A DNA stretch of 64,000 nt. It comes from Aquibacillus saliphilus. GTDB lineage: Bacteria > Bacillota > Bacilli > Bacillales > Amphibacillaceae. A program made the translations under genes and the position numbers. The stretch lies in NCBI RefSeq assembly GCF_020404745.1, contig NZ_JAIZAP010000011.1, positions 62,001 through 126,000 on the forward strand. Direction: 5' to 3'. The notes under the pieces are model-generated. The model was not told the DNA's origin and made no database searches. It was given only the letters and a program-made list of their open reading frames with translations. Below, one piece after another: positions 17,014 through 25,630 of the stretch; positions within the stretch are counted from its first letter, which is position 1; each line of letters begins with the position of its first letter.

Positions 17014-17042
17014 TTGTTAGTCAGTTAAATTAATAGTATTAT
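17014..17042 (+). promoter_or_regulatory. Predicted sigma-A promoter of the mrp operon
   Basis: TTGTTA (17014-17019) and TATTAT (17037-17042) with a 17-bp spacer. Transcription would start near 17049, about 32 nt before the mrpA start. Confidence 0.6.
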
Positions 17043-17080
17043 TGCTCCCTGTTTCACTATTTTAAAGGAGGACCCTGTAG

Positions 17081-19414
17081 ATGTTATTCGCTGTATTTAT
17101 TCCACTACTAATCGCTTGTTTCATCCCATATCTAAGTAAATTTAAAGATAAGATACATACAGGCATATTTGTATTATTTGTTCCATTAGCTATATTTATT
17201 TATTTCTTGCAATTTATAGGCAATAATTTTGCTCCATTCTCTCATAATTACTCTTGGATTCCATCGCTAAATATTTCATTGGACTTTTATCTAGATGGAC
17301 TTAGTTTATTATTTGTTTTACTTATTAGTGGAATAGGAACTCTAGTTACACTCTATTCTATTTTTTACTTACACAAATCAGAGAGGTTAGGTCACTTCTA
17401 TGTGTACCTTCTGATGTTTATGACAGCAATGCTTGGCGTTGTTCTATCAGACAATGTGTTTGTCCTATATTCTTTTTGGGAATTAACTTCTATTTCATCT
17501 TTCTTATTAATTGGTTACTGGCATTACCGAGAAAGATCAAGGTACGGAGCTTTAAAATCAATGCTTATTACCGTCTTTGGTGGATTAAGTATGCTTGGCG
17601 GATTCGTTTTACTAACGATAATAACCGGTTCAACAAGTATACAAGTAATGATTTCTCAGACAGATGTTATTTTACATAGTCCCTACCTACCATTAATAAT
17701 GGCATTAATTCTGTTAGGGGCATTTACCAAATCCGCACAATTCCCATTCCATATTTGGCTTCCAGATGCAATGGAAGCACCTACACCTGTAAGTGCTTAT
17801 CTCCATTCAGCAACAATGGTTAAGGCTGGAATTTATTTAGTTGCAAGATTTTCACCCATTTTCACCACCTATGAATGGTTCTTTATTATCGTTAGTGGAA
17901 TTGGTATTGTCACCTTGGTTTGGGGTTCTTATATGGCTGTAAGACAAACCGATTTAAAAGGAATATTAGCCTTTTCAACCATTAGTCAGCTAGGTATGAT
18001 TATGACTATGCTCGGCTTTGGTACAAAGGCAGCGGCATTTGCTGCAGTATTCCATATTTTAAATCATGCAACATTTAAAGGTAGTTTGTTTATGGTTGCA
18101 GGTATTATTGATCACGAAACTGGCTCAAGGGATATTCGTAAGCTTGGTGGTCTCATGACCTTTATGCCTATTTCTGCAACATTAGCTTTGTTCGGGACAT
18201 TTTCTATGGCCGGCGTTCCACTTCCGTTTCTCAACGGCTTTTACAGTAAAGAAATGTTCTTTGAGACTTCTTTGCACTTAAATGATGCAACACTGCTAAT
18301 TGCTGAAATTATGAGAACCGGCATTCCTTACCTGGCTGTTTTTGGTAGTATCTTTACCTTTGTTTATTCAATGTATTTATTCTTTGGTACATTCACAGGT
18401 AAAAATCATATTGACGAACTTCCCAAAAAGCCACACGAAGCGCCACTTGGAATGTTAATATCACCTGCTCTTTTAATTATTGGCGTCATTATTATTGGAT
18501 TAATCCCAAACATAGTCAATGAATCATTATTAGCACATGCAGCACAAGCAATAAGTGGGGAAGAGGTACATCAACACATTGCGTTTTGGCATGGATTTAA
18601 AGCACCGCTCTTTATGTCCTTAATTGTTGTTATCGTTGGGTCGATATTGTACGTGTTAAGAAATAAATGGAAAAACACTTATCTGCTTATTCCGGGTAAG
18701 CTTAGCCTAAATAAAGCATACAACGCAATTTTGGACGGCTCAGAAAAGTATTCTCGTAAAATTACCAACAGTTATATGAATGGTTCCATCCGAAGATACA
18801 TTGCATTAATTATCGTAGCTATACTGATTGTTACTTTTACGACTATGTTTACTACAAATGGTTTTACGATAAAGATGGATGATTTAGCTGAAGTAACAGC
18901 TGCTGAAATATTGATAGCAATTGTCATGGTTGTTGCCGCTCTAGGAACCGTCTTTGCTAGAAATAATGTTGCAGCTATTCTTATACTTGGGGTAGTTGGT
19001 TACGGTCTAGCTGTATTATTCGTATTTTACCGTGCACCAGACCTTGCCCTAACGCAACTCGTGGTTGAAACAATTACAGTAGCATTATTCTTATTATGTT
19101 TTTATCACTTACCTAACTTAAGACCTAGAACTGAATCGGTTAAAACTAAATTAGTTAATGCTACCATTGCAATTGGATTTGGAGCGCTAATGACCATGGT
19201 TGCAATCTCGGCACACAGTAGCAAGTGGTTCACAACCATTTCAGATTATTTTGTTGAAAACTCACACGATCTTGGTGGCGGAGACAACATTGTTAACGTT
19301 ATTCTTGTAGATTTTCGTGGGATAGATACTTTATTTGAAATAGTAGTATTAGGGATTGCAGCACTAGCTATCTATGGAATGACTAAGTTACGTGACGATA
19401 AGGGGGTAGAGTAA
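17081..19414 (+). CDS. mrpA: Mrp Na+/H+ antiporter subunit A
   Basis: Largest subunit of the hetero-oligomeric Mrp cation/proton antiporter, homologous to complex I NuoL. 777 residues: 14 or more NuoL-like helices with Glu134 (FWELTS), Lys217 (FTKSAQFPF), His242 and Lys248 (YLHSATMVKAG) as proton-path residues, followed by MbhD- and MbhE-like C-terminal segments (about 605-770, including RAPDLALTQL and VDFRGIDTLFE). Start ATG 17081 follows AAAGGAGGA. It ends at the usual MrpA C-terminus and is not fused to MrpB. First gene of the operon; the next frame, one base after its stop, is mrpC. Confidence 0.95.
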   Translation: MLFAVFIPLLIACFIPYLSKFKDKIHTGIFVLFVPLAIFIYFLQFIGNNFAPFSHNYSWIPSLNISLDFYLDGLSLLFVLLISGIGTLVTLYSIFYLHKSERLGHFYVYLLMFMTAMLGVVLSDNVFVLYSFWELTSISSFLLIGYWHYRERSRYGALKSMLITVFGGLSMLGGFVLLTIITGSTSIQVMISQTDVILHSPYLPLIMALILLGAFTKSAQFPFHIWLPDAMEAPTPVSAYLHSATMVKAGIYLVARFSPIFTTYEWFFIIVSGIGIVTLVWGSYMAVRQTDLKGILAFSTISQLGMIMTMLGFGTKAAAFAAVFHILNHATFKGSLFMVAGIIDHETGSRDIRKLGGLMTFMPISATLALFGTFSMAGVPLPFLNGFYSKEMFFETSLHLNDATLLIAEIMRTGIPYLAVFGSIFTFVYSMYLFFGTFTGKNHIDELPKKPHEAPLGMLISPALLIIGVIIIGLIPNIVNESLLAHAAQAISGEEVHQHIAFWHGFKAPLFMSLIVVIVGSILYVLRNKWKNTYLLIPGKLSLNKAYNAILDGSEKYSRKITNSYMNGSIRRYIALIIVAILIVTFTTMFTTNGFTIKMDDLAEVTAAEILIAIVMVVAALGTVFARNNVAAILILGVVGYGLAVLFVFYRAPDLALTQLVVETITVALFLLCFYHLPNLRPRTESVKTKLVNATIAIGFGALMTMVAISAHSSKWFTTISDYFVENSHDLGGGDNIVNVILVDFRGIDTLFEIVVLGIAALAIYGMTKLRDDKGVE

Positions 19415-19415
19415 A

Positions 19416-19754
19416 ATGGAAATAATCATGTCTATCCTGGCAGGTATTTTATTTACAATTGGAATATACAACTTATTACAGAAACAGTTACTTAGGATTG
19501 TTATCGGTACAGCGCTTATATCTCATGGTGCTCACCTCTTCATCTTAACGATGGGGAAATTAAAAAGAGGTGCACCACCAATATTGGAATATGGGATTAG
19601 TGAATACTCTGATCCTCTTCCACAGGCATTAATACTAACTTCAATCGTGATAAGTTTTGGTGTGACAAGTTTACTCTTAGTCCTAGCATATAGGGCATCT
19701 AAGGAGAATAATACAGATAATATGGATCAATTGAGAGGTAACGAAAATGAGTAA
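19416..19754 (+). CDS. mrpC: Mrp antiporter subunit C (NuoK-like)
   Basis: 112 residues with three predicted membrane helices and the NuoK-like pattern IYNLLQKQLLRIVIGTALISHGAHLFILTMG, then DPLPQALILTSIVISFG, diagnostic of MrpC/MnhC. It begins one base after the mrpA stop, with GGGGG at the end of mrpA as ribosome-binding site, and overlaps mrpD by 8 bp. In the usual operon mrpB stands here; no MnhB-domain frame exists between mrpA and mrpC, so the assignment as C rather than B is clear. Confidence 0.93.
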   Translation: MEIIMSILAGILFTIGIYNLLQKQLLRIVIGTALISHGAHLFILTMGKLKRGAPPILEYGISEYSDPLPQALILTSIVISFGVTSLLLVLAYRASKENNTDNMDQLRGNENE

Positions 19755-21228
19755 TTTAGCAGTTTTGCCAATTGTAATACCACTAATCTCTGGGATTTTA
19801 TTAGCATTAATTCACAAGAAAATACACCTAGTTAGAATATTAGCGAAAATTTTTACTGGACTTAATTTAATTGTTTCGTTGTACATCATGTACGATGTAC
19901 AACAGAATGGTTCGATAGTCCTTGAATCTGGAGGATGGAACTCACCCTTTGGTATTGTATTAGTTGCTGACTTATTAGCAATTGTTCTAGTTGTTACAAC
20001 TAATATAGTCGCTCTCGCTTGTGTTTTCTATGCACCAAAATCATTGAGTAAACAACAAGAAGAATTTTACTTTTATACATTTTTCTTTATGCTTATTACT
20101 GGTGTATCAGGAGCATTCTTAACAGGTGACTTGTTTAACTTATTCGTATTTTTCGAAGTGCTATTAATGGCATCTTATGCATTAATCGTACTTGGAGGCG
20201 GCAAAGTACAATTACGCGAGTCAATCAAATATGTATTAATTAACCTATTTTCATCGATGCTGTTTGTTACTACCATTGCCTTTTTATATTCTGTTGTAGG
20301 TACAGTTAACATGGCCCAAATAGCAGAAAGAGTACAAGAAGTAGACCAAAAAGGAATTCTAACAACAATCGCCATTATGTTGTTTTTCGTATTTGGAACC
20401 AAGGCTGCACTATTTCCACTCTATTATTGGCTTCCAAAGCCCTATATTGTTCCAAATCCAGTTGTGTCCGCGCTTTTTGGTGCATTACTAACCAAAGTAG
20501 GGATTTACTCAATTCTAAGAGTTTTCACATTAATTTTCGTACATGATCCAGCCTTTACTCATAACTTCTTTATATGGATTGCTGGATTCACGTTGATATT
20601 TGGAGCAGTTGGAGCATTGTCAACCAACAACATTAAGCTAGTTGTAGCGTATAACATTATTCCAGCTGTAGGGTTTATGATTATGGGTATTGGTATCTAT
20701 AATGAGGCAGCCCTTAGTGGTGCAATCTATTACCTTATCCATGATATGATTATTAAAGCAGCATTATTTCTTTTAGTCGGAGCAATCGCATACTTAGCTG
20801 GAACCTCGGACTTAAGAAAAATCAGAGGATTAATCCATCAATATCCGTTACTAGGATGGCTTTTCTTTCTATCGGCATTTGTTTTAGCCGGAATTCCACC
20901 GTTTAGTGGTTTCATTGGGAAATTACTACTACTACAAGGTGGTCTAGAATCAGGAGAGGTAGTCATTGTAATCATTGCTCTTTTGTCTAGCTTATTAATT
21001 CTGTTATCGCTAATGCGAATATTTGTAAGAGGATTCTGGGGTGAAAAGGATGATAGCATCCAAGTGAACAAAAAAGCGGCTCAGAGCTTTACTATACCCG
21101 TCGTATTCCTATTATTCTTTTCTGTATTGCTCGGAGTAGGTGCAGAGCTTTTCTATCCGATGATTGAAAGTATCTCATCTTACTTATTAAACCCTGAAAT
21201 CTATATTGAATCTGTTCTGAAGGAGTAA
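19747..21228 (+). CDS. mrpD: Mrp antiporter subunit D (NuoM/N-like)
   Basis: Second complex I-like proton-channel subunit, exactly 493 residues as in B. subtilis. Glu137 (VFFEVLLMASYALIVLGG) and Lys219 (GTKAALFPLYYWLP), both essential in studied Mrp systems, are present, with about 14 hydrophobic helices along the chain. Overlaps mrpC by 8 bp and is followed by mrpE after 4 bp. Nothing suggests decay, so the operon appears functional apart from the missing mrpB. Confidence 0.96.
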   Translation: MSNLAVLPIVIPLISGILLALIHKKIHLVRILAKIFTGLNLIVSLYIMYDVQQNGSIVLESGGWNSPFGIVLVADLLAIVLVVTTNIVALACVFYAPKSLSKQQEEFYFYTFFFMLITGVSGAFLTGDLFNLFVFFEVLLMASYALIVLGGGKVQLRESIKYVLINLFSSMLFVTTIAFLYSVVGTVNMAQIAERVQEVDQKGILTTIAIMLFFVFGTKAALFPLYYWLPKPYIVPNPVVSALFGALLTKVGIYSILRVFTLIFVHDPAFTHNFFIWIAGFTLIFGAVGALSTNNIKLVVAYNIIPAVGFMIMGIGIYNEAALSGAIYYLIHDMIIKAALFLLVGAIAYLAGTSDLRKIRGLIHQYPLLGWLFFLSAFVLAGIPPFSGFIGKLLLLQGGLESGEVVIVIIALLSSLLILLSLMRIFVRGFWGEKDDSIQVNKKAAQSFTIPVVFLLFFSVLLGVGAELFYPMIESISSYLLNPEIYIESVLKE

Positions 21229-21232
21229 AATT

Positions 21233-21709
21233 ATGCCACTTCAAATTGTTCTAAATATTATCATTGCTGTGATGTGGATGTTCTTGAGTGAAAGCTATAC
21301 GTTCTCAGCGTTTATCTCGGGATACTTAATAGGTATTCTACTTCTGTTAGTATTACAGCGATTTATACCTGACTCTTTTTACATGAAGCGTGTATTCAAC
21401 GTATTAAAATTAGTCCTGTTGTTCTTAAAGGAGCTTATCCTATCTAATTTAGAAATCGTCAAACATGTCTATTCACCCAAACTAGAGATTGAGCCTGGGA
21501 TTTTTGCTCTTCCTACCGAGTTAAAAAGCAATTGGGAAATCACGATGTTAGCTAACCTAATTACATTAACACCAGGAACACTTGCGGTTGCCATCTCTGA
21601 TGATAATTCAATTATTTATATTCATGCAATGGATTTAGCCGACACAGAGGAATCCATTCGATCTATTAAAGATACATTTGAAAAAGCAATTATGGAGGTT
21701 ACACGATGA
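21233..21709 (+). CDS. mrpE: Mrp antiporter subunit E
   Basis: 158 residues, the same length as B. subtilis MrpE. Two or three N-terminal helices, then a small cytoplasmic domain with LANLITLTPGTLAVAIS, a conserved signature of MnhE proteins. Needed for assembly or full activity of the complex in other species. Start ATG 21233 has AAGGAG at the end of mrpD; the stop overlaps mrpF in an ATGA arrangement. Confidence 0.94.
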   Translation: MPLQIVLNIIIAVMWMFLSESYTFSAFISGYLIGILLLLVLQRFIPDSFYMKRVFNVLKLVLLFLKELILSNLEIVKHVYSPKLEIEPGIFALPTELKSNWEITMLANLITLTPGTLAVAISDDNSIIYIHAMDLADTEESIRSIKDTFEKAIMEVTR

Positions 21710-22017
21710 ATACTGTGGCAGAAACAACACACCGGCTAATCGAACTGACAACGATAGTTTGTATTGTAGTTATCGCCATATCGATTATTTTCCTGCTATA
21801 CAGAATTATTAAAGGTCCAACTAATCCCGACAGAGCTGTAGCTTTAGATGCTATTGGTCTTAATTTAATGGCATTAGCAGGATTAGCTGCTATATTATTA
21901 GTTACCACAAACCTAAATGATGTAATTCTATTAATCGGGATTTTGTTATTTATCGGGACAATAGCCATTGCTAAATATTTAGAAAAGGGTGTTATCATTG
22001 ACAGAGACTTTGATTAA
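21706..22017 (+). CDS. mrpF: Mrp antiporter subunit F
   Basis: 103 residues, three membrane helices, with the family motif RIIKGPTNPDRAVALDAIGLN, placing it in the MnhF/PhaF family; in B. subtilis the subunit is also linked to cholate efflux. ATGA overlap with mrpE and about 20 bp overlap with mrpG indicate tight translational coupling. Confidence 0.94.
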   Translation: MNTVAETTHRLIELTTIVCIVVIAISIIFLLYRIIKGPTNPDRAVALDAIGLNLMALAGLAAILLVTTNLNDVILLIGILLFIGTIAIAKYLEKGVIIDRDFD

Positions 22018-22375
22018 TATAGTGTTCGATATTCTAGTAGTATTAAGTTTATTGATAGGCACCTTTTTTATATTTTCAAGTTCAATCGGTTTACTTCGCT
22101 TCCCAGATGTCTACACGAGGTTGCATGCCACAACAAAAGCAGCAACGCTTGGTGTTTCTGGTATTATGATAGGAGCATTTATATTTTTATATATTGAACA
22201 TGGATTAGTAAGTGGTAAGTTAATCTTAGGTATTATCTTTGTTTTACTTACTGCGCCAGTTTCTGCACATATGATTTCACGTGCTGCCCACCGAATCGGT
22301 GTAAAGCCTTGGAGTAACACGCAGGTCAAAGATGCTTATCAGGAGGCAATAGACCAAAGAGAAAAGCAAAATTAA
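21998..22375 (+). CDS. mrpG: Mrp antiporter subunit G
   Basis: 125 residues (B. subtilis 124), three helices with LLRFPDVYTRLHATTKAATLG, the MnhG signature. The start is taken as TTG 21998-22000 with AGGGTG 6 bases upstream; an in-frame GTG at 21989 has no room for a ribosome-binding site. It overlaps mrpF by about 20 bp and ends the operon before a terminator at 22397. A polar C-terminus (about residues 105-125) extends into the cytoplasm. Confidence 0.92.
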   Translation: MTETLINIVFDILVVLSLLIGTFFIFSSSIGLLRFPDVYTRLHATTKAATLGVSGIMIGAFIFLYIEHGLVSGKLILGIIFVLLTAPVSAHMISRAAHRIGVKPWSNTQVKDAYQEAIDQREKQN

Positions 22376-22396
22376 ATAAGTACTAATCTTTTACTT

Positions 22397-22430
22397 AGCA
22401 TTTACCCACTTCGGGTAGATGCTTTTTTAT
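22397..22430 (+). terminator. mrp operon terminator
   Basis: AGCATTTACCC (22397-22407) pairs with GGGTAGATGCT (22413-22423) with one mismatch; TTTTTTATTT follows. Confidence 0.8.
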
Positions 22431-22538
22431 TTAATAAAATCGTCTATAGTTTTTTTCATGGGAGACAGGCACAATTAGTCACTTTTCTACATAAGGTGAA
22501 TTATAGGCAATAGCCCAATATATAGGAGGTGCATGTGG

Positions 22539-23240
22539 TTGTCTACCATTCTGAGCGCACTTGCTTTACTAATTAAAGAGGCATTATTTTTCGTATCCTA
22601 TGTAAAAAATCATGCCTTCCCCCAACCATTATCATCAGAAGAAGAGGCAAAGTACATCGAGAAAATGCAAGATGGTGATGAGCATGCAAGAAATATGTTA
22701 ATTGAACATAACTTACGATTAGTAGCTCATATTGTCAAAAAATTTGAAAATACGGGGGAAGATACTGAGGACTTAATATCTATCGGAACAATTGGTTTAA
22801 TCAAAGGGATTGAGAGCTTTTCTAGTGGTAAAGGAACAAAATTAGCCACTTACGCAGCCCGTTGTATTGAAAATGAAATCTTAATGCATTTACGAGCTTT
22901 AAAAAAAACAAAGAAAGATGTATCACTCCATGATCCAATTGGGCAAGACAAAGAGGGTAATGAAATTAGCCTTATCGATATTTTACAAGCAGAAAACGAA
23001 GATTTAATTGAATATATTCAATTAAATATGGAAGTGGCTAAAATCAGAGAGTATTTAGGCATATTAGATGAACGGGAAAAAGAGGTTATTATCTGTAGGT
23101 ATGGATTAACTAATGAGAAAGATTTGACACAAAGAGAAATTGCGAAAAAGTTAAATATTTCCAGGAGTTATGTTTCGCGAATTGAAAAACGCGCGCTTAT
23201 GAAAGTATTCCATGAATATTACCGAAAAGAAAAGCGTTAA
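22539..23240 (+). CDS. sigK: RNA polymerase sigma-K factor, uninterrupted
   Basis: Late mother-cell sporulation sigma factor, made as a membrane-tethered precursor and cut by the SpoIVFB protease. The pro-sequence (hydrophobic, ending FFVSYVKN) fits cleavage at the Ser20-Tyr21 junction. Sigma-70 region 2 is [20 protein letters not shown] onward; region 4 ends with a helix-turn-helix ([21 protein letters not shown]). Start: TTG 22539 lies 8 bases after GGAGGT; an ATG at 22533 is only 2 bases from that site and is less likely. Coding is continuous, without the skin element that splits B. subtilis sigK. It follows the mrp terminator. Confidence 0.95.
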   Translation: MSTILSALALLIKEALFFVSYVKNHAFPQPLSSEEEAKYIEKMQDGDEHARNMLIEHNLRLVAHIVKKFENTGEDTEDLISIGTIGLIKGIESFSSGKGTKLATYAARCIENEILMHLRALKKTKKDVSLHDPIGQDKEGNEISLIDILQAENEDLIEYIQLNMEVAKIREYLGILDEREKEVIICRYGLTNEKDLTQREIAKKLNISRSYVSRIEKRALMKVFHEYYRKEKR

Positions 23241-23321
23241 TTTAAGTTTCCATGGCATTCACCTATACAAAGTCCATTTCTCACGCATATATTGTTAACA
23301 AAACCTAAAGGCGGTGAGTTA

Positions 23322-23576
23322 ATGCCATATAGGGGGTATGAACCACAGTATTATCCTTATTCACCTTATGACAATTATGGTGCGGATTACGGATATGAGC
23401 ACGGACCTGGTTATGGGTATGGTTATGAATACGGACCTGGCTATGGTTATGGGTATGGCCCTGGAGGTGCTGGTTACGGAACCGGTGGCACCGGGATTGG
23501 ATTCGGTCTTTTAATTGTAGGTATTGTATTGCTTCTAATTCTAGGTGGCGGTTACTATTATTATAATTATTTATAA
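23322..23576 (+). CDS. Gly/Tyr-rich small protein with C-terminal membrane segment
   Basis: 84 residues. The N-terminal part (about 1-58) is almost entirely Gly, Tyr, Pro, Asp and Glu with an imperfect repeat GYE(H/Y)GPGYGYG occurring twice; the C-terminus is a Gly-flanked hydrophobic stretch (GLLIVGIVLLLILGG) followed by YYYYNYL. The C-terminal part resembles YjcZ-type sporulation proteins, and the Gly/Tyr composition resembles spore-coat proteins. Directly downstream of sigK, so mother-cell expression is plausible but inferred. Start ATG 23322 has GGCGGTGAG upstream. No confident family name. Confidence 0.7.
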   Translation: MPYRGYEPQYYPYSPYDNYGADYGYEHGPGYGYGYEYGPGYGYGYGPGGAGYGTGGTGIGFGLLIVGIVLLLILGGGYYYYNYL

Positions 23577-23589
23577 TAATAATTATCAT

Positions 23590-23626
23590 TAAAAAATAAG
23601 ACCTCTGATTCACTGCGAATCAGAGG
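23590..23626 (-). terminator. Terminator downstream of yrhC-like gene
   Basis: CCTCTGATTC (23602-23611) pairs perfectly with GAATCAGAGG (23617-23626). On the minus strand the stem is followed by TCTTATTTTTTAATG, so it ends the yrhC/mtnN transcript; the plus side is not T-rich. Confidence 0.75.
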
Positions 23627-23629
23627 TTA

Positions 23630-23869
23630 CTAGTGTTCTAACTGTTCATTTAACTGTATTTGCCATTTTCGTAGTAACAGTGCAAACCAGCCTGAGATTG
23701 ATAAACTAACAAGTAGCAAACCGATTAGAATGCTTTCTTTTCCTGTTGGAGAAAGAAAAACATTTATAATCATACCTAAATAAAAGTATATACTTAGAAT
23801 TAATAGAGTAACTAAAAAACGACTATAATCCTCTATTTTATTTTTTATTTTCATTGTTTCTAAATCCAT
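23630..23869 (-). CDS. yrhC: YrhC-like small membrane protein
   Basis: 79 residues with two predicted membrane helices (about 20-38 and 45-66) and charged ends. Composition, length and position near mtnN fit the YrhC family of B. subtilis, whose function is unknown. ATG 23867-23869 follows GGGAGGAG. In B. subtilis yrhC ends the yrrT-mtnN-mccA-mccB-yrhC operon; here it follows mtnN by 75 bp with the mcc genes missing. Family assignment rests on length, topology and synteny. Confidence 0.7.
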   Translation of the reverse strand: MDLETMKIKNKIEDYSRFLVTLLILSIYFYLGMIINVFLSPTGKESILIGLLLVSLSISGWFALLLRKWQIQLNEQLEH

Positions 23870-23944
23870 AATATTTCTCCTCCCCTAGTTGCATAATAAC
23901 ACAACAATTGGGGAATGAAGAGATGTAAATGATGGTAAAAACAA

Positions 23945-24646
23945 TTAATCAGAAGGTTGGTTTTTAATTAGATTCATAATTAGATTTGCCGAATTTGTAG
24001 CTGCTTGCGTGAGAAATGAGTCAAAAGAAATAGACGATTCTTTCCCAGCAATATCTGAGAGTGCTCTTATGATAACAAAAGGGGTTTCATATCTGTGACA
24101 CACTTGTGCGATTGCCGCGGCTTCCATTTCAGCTGCCAGCATATCAGGGAACTTCGTGCGAACAAAGTTTACTCGGTCCCTATCTTCCATAAAAGAGTCT
24201 CCTGTGGCGATAATTCCTTTTACAGCTTTTATTGAATCCAATATTTTAGTAGATTGCATTGCCTGATCAATTAAAACAGGATCTGCTTCATACATTGCAG
24301 GCATACCAGGTACTTGTCCATAAGCATAATTGAATGCAGTAACATCAACATCATGATGTGTGACTCTTGTTGATATCACAAGGTCTCCTACTGTTAAATC
24401 TTCAGCAAAACCACCTGCTGATCCGGTATTAATAATTTGAGTAGGTTGGTATCTTTCATGGAGAATAGTCGTTGCCATCGCAGCATTTACCTTACCAATT
24501 CCCGATTTAAGCAAAACTACACTTTTCCCATACAAACTACCCTCTATAAATAAACAACCGGCTATTTCTTCTTTTTCATCGATTTTCATATTATTTTCTA
24601 ACAATTGAACTTCTTCATCCATTGCTCCAATGATTCCTGTTGTCAT
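23945..24646 (-). CDS. mtnN: 5'-methylthioadenosine/S-adenosylhomocysteine nucleosidase
   Basis: Cleaves adenine from MTA, SAH and 5'-deoxyadenosine, clearing SAM by-products. 233 residues, a full-length nucleoside phosphorylase fold. Catalytic and binding residues visible are Glu11/Glu12 in AMDEEV, the glycine-rich NTGSAGGF phosphate-like pocket, the AAEMEAAAI ribose-binding Glu and the general-acid Asp in ALSDIAG. RBS CAGGAGGAC before ATG 24644-24646. It follows yrrS; the yrrT methyltransferase gene often found beside it is absent. Confidence 0.96.
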   Translation of the reverse strand: MTTGIIGAMDEEVQLLENNMKIDEKEEIAGCLFIEGSLYGKSVVLLKSGIGKVNAAMATTILHERYQPTQIINTGSAGGFAEDLTVGDLVISTRVTHHDVDVTAFNYAYGQVPGMPAMYEADPVLIDQAMQSTKILDSIKAVKGIIATGDSFMEDRDRVNFVRTKFPDMLAAEMEAAAIAQVCHRYETPFVIIRALSDIAGKESSISFDSFLTQAATNSANLIMNLIKNQPSD

Positions 24647-24709
24647 GATTATTGTCCTCCTGGTTTATTCGCATCATTTCTTTTATCCATTTCACTTGCT
24701 ATAATTAAA

Positions 24710-25402
24710 TTACTTTTTGTCATTTTCCTTCAATATTTCTACTTTAGTAGGCTGCCAACCTTGATTAGTTACCCAGCTCAGGTAGACGCGATAATTTTCT
24801 TCTTGAGCTTTATTAGTAACAGTTCCTATCACAGATTGAGGACCTACTCCATCTACCCACCAAGTAATCATATCACCTTCAACTAATCCTGTTGCATGCC
24901 TGAATGCTTTCAATATTTCTTCCCACTCTTGAGTTTCCTTTTTAATTTTGGTTACATGAGGCTCCTCTTGTTCTGTGCCAATCGGACTCCAGTTCCCAGT
25001 ATAAGCTTCGATTACATTTTCATCATCAGATGACACTGTCTCTGTTTCAAATTGTTCAGATTCTTCAGTTTCTTCTTCATTAGCAGACTCATTATTCTGA
25101 TTTGAACTAGTCTCTTCTTCAGAATCTACTTTTACATCCTCAGTTTCTTTTTCTTCTAAAGTTTCATCCTCACTACTCACACTTTCCTTGTCACTTTCTG
25201 ATTCTACTTGTTGATCCTCACTATTATCTTCCTTATCCACGTCAGTTGCTTGGTTATCATCATCATTCCCACCAAAGATAAACAGTGCTATTAATACAAC
25301 AACTAAGATACCCCCAGCAACAAACAGCCATGATATCCAAAGTGTATTCTTTCTTTTTTTCTCAAATCGGTCAACTCTTGTATTATCAAATTCGTCAGAC
25401 AT
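24710..25402 (-). CDS. yrrS: YrrS family protein (DUF1510)
   Basis: 230 residues: short basic N-terminus (KKRKN), one membrane helix at about 22-46, an extremely acidic Asp/Glu/Ser/Asn linker of about 90 residues, and a C-terminal DUF1510 domain (starting near YTGNWSPIGTEQ) facing outside. Function unknown; the gene accompanies pbpI in many Bacillaceae, suggesting a cell-wall role. It is 228 bp downstream of pbpI, a gap that carries an opposite-strand small gene. Confidence 0.88.
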   Translation of the reverse strand: MSDEFDNTRVDRFEKKRKNTLWISWLFVAGGILVVVLIALFIFGGNDDDNQATDVDKEDNSEDQQVESESDKESVSSEDETLEEKETEDVKVDSEEETSSNQNNESANEEETEESEQFETETVSSDDENVIEAYTGNWSPIGTEQEEPHVTKIKKETQEWEEILKAFRHATGLVEGDMITWWVDGVGPQSVIGTVTNKAQEENYRVYLSWVTNQGWQPTKVEILKENDKK

Positions 25403-25630
25403 CTATGTACCTCCTCTATCTTCTATTTTTATTATACTATGTTCCTTCTATTGAACCAATGCTAGATAATCGAAACTTACTAAAATGAATATTTGTTCCC
25501 CTTAGAATATGCCTAATATCGGAATATTGTTATTTTGTCGAACTTTTTCTAGTTTTGGCATATGTGCAGGACTTTTTCCATATATATGTAATTAGAAACA
25601 TTAGAGATAATTTAAGGAGCGTGTTAGGAT

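Noticed and set aside
22539-23240. Skin-like element or frameshift in sigK
   Set aside because: The reading frame is continuous through both conserved halves, so sigK is uninterrupted.
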